Source of the DNA: CAYQLK01 sp964418515
GTDB lineage: Bacteria > Patescibacteriota > Microgenomatia > CAYQLK01
NCBI GenBank assembly: GCA_964418515.1
Contig: CAYQLK010000007.1
Location: 1 to 36,279, forward strand
Length of the DNA: 36,279 bases
Direction: 5' to 3'
The notes under the pieces were generated by a model, which was given only the letters and a program-made list of their open reading frames with translations, did no database searches and was not told the DNA's origin. Below, one piece after another: positions 28,725 through 36,279 of the stretch. Positions within the stretch are counted from its first letter, which is position 1, and every line of letters begins with the position of its first letter. Both the position numbers and the translations under genes were made by a program.

Positions 28725-28732
28725 TTAACACT

Positions 28733-31153
28733 ATGGCAGAGGTAACATTAACCCAGACAAAAATTAAAATTCCAGATGAGCTAGTGGTCCTACCATTAAG
28801 GAAAGATGTGGTTTTTCCAAATTCGATTATTCCGTTGTTGCAGTTTTCCAGACCAAAAATCAAAAAAGCAATTGACGAGGCAACAACAACTTCCGGATTA
28901 GCAATTTTTGTTGCTCAAAAAAGTGAGACGGTCGATAATCCCGGACCAAATGATATTTATCAGGTCGGTACCGTTTGTGCGATTAGAAGAATTTGGAAAT
29001 CAGACAATGAATACCATACAGCAGTTGAAGGCTTAAGCAGAGTTTATCTTAAAGAATTTACACAGGTTGAGCCATTTATGAAAGTCAAAGTTGAGGAAAT
29101 TCCTCAATTTGCAGAAAATGCTGAAGATGTAGACGCTTTAGTCAGAAATATACAAAATAAAATTCGAACCTATGCCGAGCTTGGTGGTCCAATCTCAATA
29201 GAGGCATCGATTTCTGCATTCTCCAGCGAGGACGCAAATCAAGTTGTAAATATTATTACCGCAAACTTGGCTGATCTTAAAACCGTAGAAAAACAACAGA
29301 TTTTAGAGATGGTAGATATCAGAAAACGCCTTGAGAGATTATCAGAAATCCTTCAGAAAGAAATTAGAATATTAGAAATTAATCAAAAAATTGATACTGA
29401 AACTCAAGAGCGTGTCGGTAAGGTCACAAAAGAGGCGATCCTCAGGGAAAAAATGAGATCAATTGAAAAAGAATTAGGTGAGGATGATGATCAAAGGGAA
29501 ATAGATGAACTCGAGGAACAAATAAAAAACGCCCACATGCCAAAAGATGTCGATAAAAAAGCCAGAAAAGAACTTGGCAGACTTGCCAAAATGTCTTCAT
29601 ATAATCCCGAGTCAGCTTACATTAGAACTTATCTTGAAACTCTAATAGAGATGCCTTGGCAGGCAAAATCCACAAAAGCTATCAACATCCATGATTCGGA
29701 AAAAATTCTCGAAGAAGATCATTACGGTTTACCAAAAGCCAAAGAGAGAATACTCGAATATCTAGCGGTTAATAAATTAGTTGGCAAAATTCGTGGACCA
29801 ATCCTATGTTTTTATGGTCCTCCAGGTGTTGGTAAGACCTCAATTGGCAAATCGATAGCAAAATCTTTAGGCCGCGAATTCGTCAGAATGTCACTTGGTG
29901 GTGTTCACGACGAAGCAGAAATACGCGGACATAGGCGAACATATGTTGGTGCAATGCCGGGAAGAATCATTCAGGGAATCAAAAACAGTGGAAGTACAAA
30001 TCCAGTTTTTATGTTGGATGAAATTGACAAAGTCACCTCCAATTATCGCGGAGACCCGTCTGCTGCACTACTTGAAGCCCTAGATCCAGAACAAAACAAT
30101 AGTTTTTCTGATCATTATCTTGAGGTACCTTATGATCTTTCAGATGTTATGTTTATTGCCACAGCCAATCAGCTAAATACCATACCTGATGCATTGCTAG
30201 ATCGTATGGAGGTAATTGATTTTCCAGGCTATACCGAAGAAGAGAAATTTAATATAGCCAAAAATTTCCTTCTTCCAAAACAACTTAAAAATCATGGGCT
30301 TAAATCCGACAAAATTATTTTTGAAGACTCCTCGTTACGCGAAATAATTTCAAAATACACTCGTGAAGCTGGTGTTCGTAATTTAGAAAGAGAAATTGGT
30401 ACCGTCTGTCGCAAGATTGCAAAGGCTGTCGCAACTAACGAAATTAAATCCATAAAAGTATCATCCAAAAACCTTGAAAAGTTTTTGGGGATTGAAAAAT
30501 TTAAACACACCCTAGCTGATAGTCATGACGATATTGGTATTGCGACTGGCTTATCTGTTACTAATGTTGGAGGGGAAATACTATTTATTGAAGTTTCCGT
30601 CATTCCTGGAAAAGGCCAACTTATGCTCACTGGCCAGCTTGGAGATGTTATGAAAGAATCAGCTCACGCTGCGATGTCATATATTCGCTCAAGATGGAAA
30701 AAACTTGGATTAAAAAAGAACTTCAATCAAGAGGTTGATATACATATCCATGTTCCAGAAGGTGGAATTCCCAAAGAAGGTCCTTCAGCCGGAACAGCAA
30801 TTGCAACCGCGCTTATTTCTGCATTAACCAAGAAGAAAAGCATCAGTTCGGTCGGTATGACGGGTGAAATAACTTTAAGAGGTCGTGTACTCCCAATCGG
30901 CGGAGTCAAGGAAAAAGTATTAGCTGCTCACCGAGCTGGACTTAAGACCGTTATCCTTCCTCTAGACAATAAGAAAGATACTGAAGAAATTGCTCAAAAC
31001 ATCAAGAAAGATTTAACCCTTGTTTTCGTAAAACATCTAGACGAAGTTTTAAGAGTCGCATTTAAATCTTCCAAAAAAGGCGGCGGCTCAGGAAGTCTGA
31101 ACAAAAAGTCCCCAGTTAAGCGTAAACACCCTATTACTACTATAGGGGCTTAG
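28733..31153 (+). CDS. lon: ATP-dependent protease Lon
   Basis: 806 residues from the ATG at 28733; an in-frame GTG at 28718 lies inside the operator and is rejected. Domain order is the N-terminal substrate-binding LON domain (VVLPLRKDVVFPNSIIPL), a coiled-coil region, the AAA+ ATPase with Walker A GPPGVGKTS (about 361) and Walker B VFMLDEIDK, and the C-terminal protease. The protease has S685 in KEGPSAGTA and K726 in GGVKEKVLAAH as the Ser-Lys dyad. It degrades damaged and regulatory proteins in the cytosol. A Gly/Lys-rich tail (KKGGGSGSLNKKSPVKRK) extends past the usual end. The CIRCE-like operator indicates heat-shock control. Confidence 0.97.
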   Translation: MAEVTLTQTKIKIPDELVVLPLRKDVVFPNSIIPLLQFSRPKIKKAIDEATTTSGLAIFVAQKSETVDNPGPNDIYQVGTVCAIRRIWKSDNEYHTAVEGLSRVYLKEFTQVEPFMKVKVEEIPQFAENAEDVDALVRNIQNKIRTYAELGGPISIEASISAFSSEDANQVVNIITANLADLKTVEKQQILEMVDIRKRLERLSEILQKEIRILEINQKIDTETQERVGKVTKEAILREKMRSIEKELGEDDDQREIDELEEQIKNAHMPKDVDKKARKELGRLAKMSSYNPESAYIRTYLETLIEMPWQAKSTKAINIHDSEKILEEDHYGLPKAKERILEYLAVNKLVGKIRGPILCFYGPPGVGKTSIGKSIAKSLGREFVRMSLGGVHDEAEIRGHRRTYVGAMPGRIIQGIKNSGSTNPVFMLDEIDKVTSNYRGDPSAALLEALDPEQNNSFSDHYLEVPYDLSDVMFIATANQLNTIPDALLDRMEVIDFPGYTEEEKFNIAKNFLLPKQLKNHGLKSDKIIFEDSSLREIISKYTREAGVRNLEREIGTVCRKIAKAVATNEIKSIKVSSKNLEKFLGIEKFKHTLADSHDDIGIATGLSVTNVGGEILFIEVSVIPGKGQLMLTGQLGDVMKESAHAAMSYIRSRWKKLGLKKNFNQEVDIHIHVPEGGIPKEGPSAGTAIATALISALTKKKSISSVGMTGEITLRGRVLPIGGVKEKVLAAHRAGLKTVILPLDNKKDTEEIAQNIKKDLTLVFVKHLDEVLRVAFKSSKKGGGSGSLNKKSPVKRKHPITTIGA

Positions 31154-31229
31154 GATTTATTCTCGAATTTTAGTTTTACCATCATAGTTTAGAGTTAAAA
31201 TTGGTATTATCTAACTAATCCTAATAAAA

Positions 31230-33419
31230 ATGCCTGAAAGTAATTTTCGAACAAATCAAATTCCCGGAATGACAATTCTTGAGATTAGAGTCCCCAGAGA
31301 CTCTGAGGTCTCTTGGGAGTCGACTGTACAAATGCTCACTAACTTGCGCGGGAATTTCAGCTTTGATAAATATGCCAGACTTTTTCGAAGACAAGTTCCT
31401 TCAATGTCATTCGAGATTGCAACCATCAATCAATCAATCAAATTTTTTGTTATTCTCCCCACGAGTTTAAGATCATTTTTTGAAAGCCAGCTTGTATCCC
31501 AATATCCTTTAGCAGTTTCAGTCGAAGCGGAAAACTATTTAACCGAATGGTTTTCACAGAGCTATGTTATGTCTGCAGAGCTAATTCTTGGTAAGCCAGC
31601 TTATTTACCAATTAGGACAATGAAAGATTTTGACGCCACAGTCGATCCGCTTTCTTCTGTTTTGGGTGTTATGTCTAAAATTTTACCGAACGAACAAATA
31701 CTAGTCCAAATTAATTTATCTGGTGCCAGTAGTGGATGGGCAAGTGCAGCCAAATCGTTACTTAATCCGCCAAAAGTCGAGGGGCAGACAGCAGTAAAGC
31801 CGTCAAACGCGGGAATAATTGAAGAAAAAATTGCATTACCAGGGTTTACTTCCGCAATTAGATTACTTGTCGCTGCACCAACTGAACCGCAGGCCAAAGC
31901 ACTAATAGATTCTGTTGCTGGTTCTTTCGGAAGCTACGCAAATGGAGATGGTAATTCACTAAGATTGTCTAAACCCAATAATCGAAAAAAGAAAAAATTT
32001 GTTGAGGCAATCTATGCAAGAACTGCTGACCAATCCCCAGCTGGTCAAGTATTAAGTACAAAAGAAATAGCTTCACTTTGGCATTTACCGTCTAAGACAC
32101 TAAGTACACTTCAAAACTTATCTTGGGGAACATCTGTCTTGTCTGATTCTCCAGAAAATCTTCCAACCGCTGAGAGTCCAGAAAGAGATACTATTAATTA
32201 CTTTGGTCGTACCGTCCATAAAAACCAAATCAAAACATTTGGAATCAAACATTTTGATAGACGTAGGCATTTCTACGTCGTAGGAAAATCTGGTACAGGT
32301 AAATCCACCCTAATTGCCAACATGGCGATTAATGATATTCGTAACGGACAAGGGCTAGCTATCGTTGATCCGCACGGAGACTTGTGTGACATCTTGCTTG
32401 ATTACATTCCTTCGTATCGAGTCAATGATGTTATCTACTTTGACCCATCCGACCAGACTCGAACGTTTGTAATTAACCCACTCGAAGTAAAAAACGAAGC
32501 CCAAAAAGAATTAGTTGCTTCAGGAATTATCGGAATATTCAAAAAACTCTTTGCTTTTTCTTGGGGGCCGAGACTTGAGCATATTTTAAGAAATACAATC
32601 CTAACTTTAGTAAATGTCCCCGACTCATCCTTTATGGATGTTCCCAGAATCCTTACTGATAGAGAGTTTCGTGCAGAAAAACTTAAATATATTGACGATC
32701 CAGTTTTATTGAGATTTTGGAGAGATGAAATAGACAATGTTCAACCAAGGCAACTCGAAGAAGCCATTGCTCCGATTCTTAACAAGGTTGGGCAATTTTT
32801 ATCAAGTAAGACTATTAGGAATGTTGTCGGAAGACCGAAGTCAACAATTGATATTGAAGATGTGATGAATTCAGGCAAAATTCTTTTACTTAACCTATCA
32901 CAAGGTTATTTGGGCGAAGATTCGGCTGCACTATTAGGTGCCATGATTATTACTAAATTCCAAATTGCCGCCATGAATCGTGTGTCTATTAAGGAAGAGG
33001 ATCGAAAAGATTTCTTCTTATATGTTGATGAGTTTCAAAACTTTGCCACAGAATCATTCGCCAAAATCCTATCAGAGGCAAGAAAATACAGACTTTGTTT
33101 GATTATGGCTAATCAGTTTATGTCGCAAGTCCCAGAGGATATTCGTAGTGCAATCTTAGGAAATGTGGGATCGTTAGTTACATTCTTAGTCTCTGCACAA
33201 GACGCGCCAATCCTATCAAAAGAATTTTCAGATATTTATAAAGAACCAGAATTTACCTCACTTGCCAACTTTCAAATTTTACTAAGGCTTTTAATTGATG
33301 GTCATGCGTCAAGACCATTCTTTGCCAATACACTACCATTACCTAGATCAAAAACCGAAAGAAGAGATAAAGTATTGGAACAATCTAGGGCAAAATACAC
33401 CAGAGAAATTAGCGTCTAA
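31230..33419 (+). CDS. TraD/VirD4-like type IV secretion coupling ATPase
   Basis: 729 residues, no clear membrane helix. The N-terminal ~300 residues form a domain of unknown role. After NYFGRTVHKNQIKTFGIKHF comes Walker A VVGKSGTGKST (about 350-360), then GLAIVDPHGDLCD. Walker B is FFLYVDEFQNF (about 594-604), followed by the TraG/TraD-type recognition region (ILSEARKYRLCLIMANQF). Such ATPases couple DNA or protein substrates to type IV secretion. No other T4SS genes are nearby; solitary copies occur in many CPR genomes and may serve pili, DNA uptake or another pump. It follows lon by 76 bp on the same strand. Confidence 0.85.
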   Translation: MPESNFRTNQIPGMTILEIRVPRDSEVSWESTVQMLTNLRGNFSFDKYARLFRRQVPSMSFEIATINQSIKFFVILPTSLRSFFESQLVSQYPLAVSVEAENYLTEWFSQSYVMSAELILGKPAYLPIRTMKDFDATVDPLSSVLGVMSKILPNEQILVQINLSGASSGWASAAKSLLNPPKVEGQTAVKPSNAGIIEEKIALPGFTSAIRLLVAAPTEPQAKALIDSVAGSFGSYANGDGNSLRLSKPNNRKKKKFVEAIYARTADQSPAGQVLSTKEIASLWHLPSKTLSTLQNLSWGTSVLSDSPENLPTAESPERDTINYFGRTVHKNQIKTFGIKHFDRRRHFYVVGKSGTGKSTLIANMAINDIRNGQGLAIVDPHGDLCDILLDYIPSYRVNDVIYFDPSDQTRTFVINPLEVKNEAQKELVASGIIGIFKKLFAFSWGPRLEHILRNTILTLVNVPDSSFMDVPRILTDREFRAEKLKYIDDPVLLRFWRDEIDNVQPRQLEEAIAPILNKVGQFLSSKTIRNVVGRPKSTIDIEDVMNSGKILLLNLSQGYLGEDSAALLGAMIITKFQIAAMNRVSIKEEDRKDFFLYVDEFQNFATESFAKILSEARKYRLCLIMANQFMSQVPEDIRSAILGNVGSLVTFLVSAQDAPILSKEFSDIYKEPEFTSLANFQILLRLLIDGHASRPFFANTLPLPRSKTERRDKVLEQSRAKYTREISV

Positions 33420-33530
33420 TTTATAAAATAATAAAATCCTATCAGAATAGGCCAATTGACAGTATGTAGATTATTGTTTATATTTGATTTAAATGGCGTC
33501 AAGCCCAATTTGTAATTTTTATAAAATAAT

Positions 33531-35552
33531 ATGGATTTAATTAAAGAACTAACAAACAATTTTGCCCTTCCAATCGCTATTATTTCTGGTTTAGCCGCAA
33601 TCGGGTATGGAATATATTTGATTCGCTGGATTCTTGCATTACCAACTGGTAATGAAAAAATGAACGAAATTGCTAAAGCAATTCAAATCGGTGCTAACGC
33701 TTTTATGACCAGACAATATTCAATTATTGGCATTTTAGCAGTAATTATTGCTGTTTCAATTGGATTTTTACTGGACATCGAAACATCGATCGGCTTCCTT
33801 GTTGGAGCATTAGCATCAGCTGCCGCAGGATTTATCGGCATGTCTGTAAGTGTTCGAGCAAATGTTCGAACAGCTCAAGCAGCCAGAACCTCACTTTCAA
33901 AAGCCTTGGATGTGTCTTTTAAAGGTGGAACAGTAACGGGGCTAATGGTTGTTGGTCTAGCCATGATTTCAGTGGCAGGATTTTATCTAGTTGTTCAAGA
34001 CGTTAAGCCACTAGTTGGTTTAGCCTTTGGAGGAAGTTTGATTTCAGTATTTGCTCGTCTTGGTGGAGGAATATTTACCAAGGGGGCAGATGTTGGAGCT
34101 GATCTAGTTGGCAAAGTCGAAGCTGGAATTCCAGAAGACGACCCGAGAAATCCGGCCGTTATCGCAGACAACGTTGGAGACAATGTTGGTGACGATGCTG
34201 GAATGGCAGCCGACCTTTTTGAAACTTATGTAGTTACAGCTGTAGCAGCAATGTTCCTTGGTCACTTAAGCTTCACTTCTGGTACGAATGCGGTAATTTT
34301 TCCACTGCTTCTTGGCGCAGTTTCTATTATTGGGTCCATAATTGGAACTTTGTTCGTTAAGCTGCCAAAGAATAAAAGTATTATGGGAGCTCTTTACTTA
34401 GGACTTATTAGCTCAGCATTGATTTCTGCAATACTATTTTACCCAGTAACGCTAATTACAATGGGAAATAATGGTTTAATCTCTACGCTTAACCTTTATC
34501 TCGCTTCTCTAATTGGTATTGTTGTTACCATAGGTATGGTTGTTATTACTGAATTCTACACTTCAACAAAATATTCTCCAGTCAAGGGTGTTGCTCTTGC
34601 TTCGACAACTGGTCATGGAACCAATGTTATCGCCGGACTGGCTCTAGGTATGAAGTCAACCTTTGCCCCAATATTGTTAATTGTTCTAGCTATTTTTGGA
34701 AGTTTCTATTTAGGTGGACTTTATGGAATTGCAATCGCAGCAATTTCAATGCTTTCGATGTCGGGAATTATTGTTGCAATTGATGCTTACGGGCCTATTA
34801 CTGACAACGCTGGAGGTATTGCAGAAATGTCCGCATTACCAGATAAAGTTCGAAAGGTAACTGATGCTCTTGACGCTGTTGGTAATACTACTAAGGCTGT
34901 TACAAAAGGGTATGCTATAGCCTCAGCAGGCCTAGCTTCATTGGTGCTTTTTGCAAGTTATTCTTTAGAATTCAAAGTACTCGGTATTGATGTTCAGTTC
35001 TTACTATCAGACCCCAACGTCATGATTGGATTATTCTTGGGGGCATCCCTTCCTTTTATATTTTCAGCATTTGCCATGGAAGCCGTTGGTAAAGCAGGAA
35101 GCGCGGTTGTTGTCGAAGTTCGCAGGCAATTTGCAGAAATAAAAGGCATTATGGATGGTACAGGTAAGCCGGATTATGCAAAATGCGTTGACATTGTTAC
35201 CAAAACCGCACTTAAAGAAATGATTTTTCCTGCATTAATTCCCGTTGCCGCACCAATAATTATTGGTTTGGTTCTAGGTGTGGAAGCTTTAGGTGGACTA
35301 CTTATAGGTTCAATTATTTCTGGACTATTCCTAGCACTATCAATGACTTCTGGAGGAGCAGCTTGGGATAACGCCAAAAAATACATTGAAGCTGGTAACT
35401 ATGGCGGCAAGGGATCTGACGCTCACAAGGCTGCTGTTACTGGTGACACCGTCGGTGACCCGTATAAAGATACCGCTGGACCTGCAATCAATCCAATGAT
35501 TAAGATTGTCAATATTGTTGCAATCCTAATCATTCCATTTCTAACATTCTAA
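33531..35552 (+). CDS. hppA: Membrane-bound proton-pumping pyrophosphatase, K+-independent type
   Basis: 673 residues, about 16 helices. It hydrolyses pyrophosphate and pumps H+ out. The substrate site is seen in KVEAGIPEDDPRNPAVIADN (about 198-217), followed by the DNVGD and DDAGMAADLFETY blocks, and again in DAYGPITDNAGGIAEM and DAHKAAVTGDTVGDPYKDT near the C-terminus. GNTTKAVTKGYAI (about 451-463) has Lys at the position that is Ala in K+-dependent enzymes, indicating K+ independence. The ATG is five bases behind TATAAA, so the mRNA is probably leaderless. It would help make a proton gradient in a cell with limited respiration. Confidence 0.96.
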   Translation: MDLIKELTNNFALPIAIISGLAAIGYGIYLIRWILALPTGNEKMNEIAKAIQIGANAFMTRQYSIIGILAVIIAVSIGFLLDIETSIGFLVGALASAAAGFIGMSVSVRANVRTAQAARTSLSKALDVSFKGGTVTGLMVVGLAMISVAGFYLVVQDVKPLVGLAFGGSLISVFARLGGGIFTKGADVGADLVGKVEAGIPEDDPRNPAVIADNVGDNVGDDAGMAADLFETYVVTAVAAMFLGHLSFTSGTNAVIFPLLLGAVSIIGSIIGTLFVKLPKNKSIMGALYLGLISSALISAILFYPVTLITMGNNGLISTLNLYLASLIGIVVTIGMVVITEFYTSTKYSPVKGVALASTTGHGTNVIAGLALGMKSTFAPILLIVLAIFGSFYLGGLYGIAIAAISMLSMSGIIVAIDAYGPITDNAGGIAEMSALPDKVRKVTDALDAVGNTTKAVTKGYAIASAGLASLVLFASYSLEFKVLGIDVQFLLSDPNVMIGLFLGASLPFIFSAFAMEAVGKAGSAVVVEVRRQFAEIKGIMDGTGKPDYAKCVDIVTKTALKEMIFPALIPVAAPIIIGLVLGVEALGGLLIGSIISGLFLALSMTSGGAAWDNAKKYIEAGNYGGKGSDAHKAAVTGDTVGDPYKDTAGPAINPMIKIVNIVAILIIPFLTF

Positions 35553-35664
35553 GCATCCGTTGACTTAAAACCTAGAGAGAGATTTAGATCTTATTGACGA
35601 TTATTAGCTCATTTAATGAGTAAGTAATTAGTCTGTAGCAGTGCGGAAAAATAAGATGAATCTT

Positions 35665-36207
35665 CTATATTTGTTTTGCAAATCGTAAGAGTTCTATGTT
35701 TGCCTTTATAGCATTTGAACTAGGAATTTCCATCCCAGAATTATAAAAATAAGTTAATATCTTCTGTTGTGTAGTTAGGTTATTTTCGATATAAATTGTT
35801 GGGACAGGCATGTCTTCGCGTGATTTAAGTTTAGTAATCGAATTTTTGATTTCTTCCAACGATGAAATATAGGCAAATATATTGTTCTTTGCAGCTTCTT
35901 TTTCGTTACTATTCATCAATACATAAGCCTCTTTCAAACGTTTATTAGAAATAATTATTTTCCATTTTATCTTTTCCAACTCATTTGGTTTAAACGCTTC
36001 CTCCATATCTTCTTTTATTAATACTAGTGAATAAATTGGTGAGCCTGGAAGGTGAGATATTGGTGCGAAAGCATCAACAATAAGCGCTATATCGTCTACA
36101 TTTACATCTAAGTCAATTTCATATATTTCCGACTCTTGAGCTAACAAATAGCTATTCACATTAAACCCTTGGAAAAGAATCGAAAGCGTTAATAGTAGTT
36201 TTTTCAT
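35665..36207 (-). CDS. Secreted DUF5667-like helical protein
   Basis: 180 residues. A signal peptide (MKKLLLTLSILFQGFNVNSY, cut near LLAQES) precedes a short acidic segment. Then comes LPGSPIYSLVLIKEDMEEAF and a run of amphipathic helices (EKIKWKIIISNKRLKEAYVL, NNIFAYISSLEEIKNSI). The P-x-SP-x-Y-x-L turn before long helices is the DUF5667 pattern, common in CPR exported proteins. The helices probably form a bundle outside the membrane. Function is unknown. The next 70 bases to the window end hold no further gene. Confidence 0.68.
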   Translation of the reverse strand: MKKLLLTLSILFQGFNVNSYLLAQESEIYEIDLDVNVDDIALIVDAFAPISHLPGSPIYSLVLIKEDMEEAFKPNELEKIKWKIIISNKRLKEAYVLMNSNEKEAAKNNIFAYISSLEEIKNSITKLKSREDMPVPTIYIENNLTTQQKILTYFYNSGMEIPSSNAIKANIELLRFAKQI

Positions 36208-36279
36208 TTTTTTGTGGGGAGAATAGATATCAAACCATTATAACAAAGATTTATCTTACGAAAGTATATATTTAGTACC

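Noticed and set aside
28718..28732. GTG at 28718 as start of Lon
   Set aside because: It is part of the CIRCE-like operator arm; the ATG at 28733 gives a normal Lon N-terminus.
33438..33451. CCTAT/ATAGG hairpin after the TraD-like gene as terminator
   Set aside because: Only five base pairs and no T-tract follow, so termination is unlikely.

Overview
The window is mostly AT-rich, compact bacterial sequence with small intergenic gaps and one 100-N scaffold gap (23632-23731), so it is probably a metagenome scaffold. The gene set fits a Patescibacteria/CPR bacterium with a single-membrane, Gram-positive-like envelope, and perhaps a Microgenomates-type lineage. The supporting genes are B12-dependent ribonucleotide reductase with NrdR, Lon under a CIRCE-like operator, a K+-independent membrane pyrophosphatase, Lgt with a lipoprotein, a TraD/VirD4-like ATPase, a DUF5667-like secreted protein, a DUF4112 protein, and prenyl and undecaprenyl lipid-carrier enzymes. 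The lineage call is an inference from gene content; no rRNA is present.

Layout. 1-1160: small membrane proteins and a VOC-family protein on the minus strand. 1178-1484: a tRNA-Gln(CTG) flanked by partial copies of its own 3' and 5' ends. 1742-2353: a GC-rich self-contained gene with a consensus promoter, a palindrome over the -35 box and a strong terminator. 2369-4515: NUDIX hydrolase, an unknown membrane protein, DNA-3-methyladenine glycosylase I and a tiny membrane ORF. 4601-7632: a prepilin-like protein with an extra extracellular domain, followed by a large secreted repeat protein. 7666-11958: the highlight, a compact RiPP cluster of the azol(in)e (TOMM/LAP) type. 11960-19575: membrane proteins, the undecaprenol kinase/PAP2 phosphatase pair, a PD-(D/E)XK-like protein, a lipoprotein, an RRM protein, a polyprenyl synthase and a MIP18-family protein. 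19572-23631: an NlpC/P60-like hydrolase (minus strand) and nrdR-nrdJ behind paired NrdR boxes. 23739-25340: a Cys-rich small protein and class I aldolase, both GC-rich and each with its own promoter and terminator. 25349-27059: minus-strand membrane proteins including a ferric-reductase-like protein. 27316-36207: DUF1461 protein, Lgt, Lon, TraD-like ATPase, H+-pyrophosphatase and a DUF5667-like secreted protein.

The candidate undescribed system is the RiPP cluster. Two adjacent small ORFs (7707-7958 and 7998-8141) share an N-x-KEYD leader motif and end in Ser/Cys/Gly-rich tails. They are followed by a YcaO cyclodehydratase and, overlapping it by ATGA, a SagB-type FMN dehydrogenase with its K-Y motif intact. 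An ABC-F ATPase follows. The simplest reading is a linear thiazole/oxazole peptide whose self-protection is ribosomal, which would suggest a ribosome-targeting product. No E1-like/ocin-ThiF partner, RRE domain or exporter is visible nearby. A perfect terminator hairpin lies inside the first precursor ORF and looks like an attenuator.

Two styles of gene signal coexist. Many AT-rich genes have a -10 box 5-8 nt before the ATG and no Shine-Dalgarno, so they are probably leaderless. The GC-richer genes mostly have good Shine-Dalgarno sequences, often with TTG starts, and several have strong hairpin terminators, which suggests a different origin.
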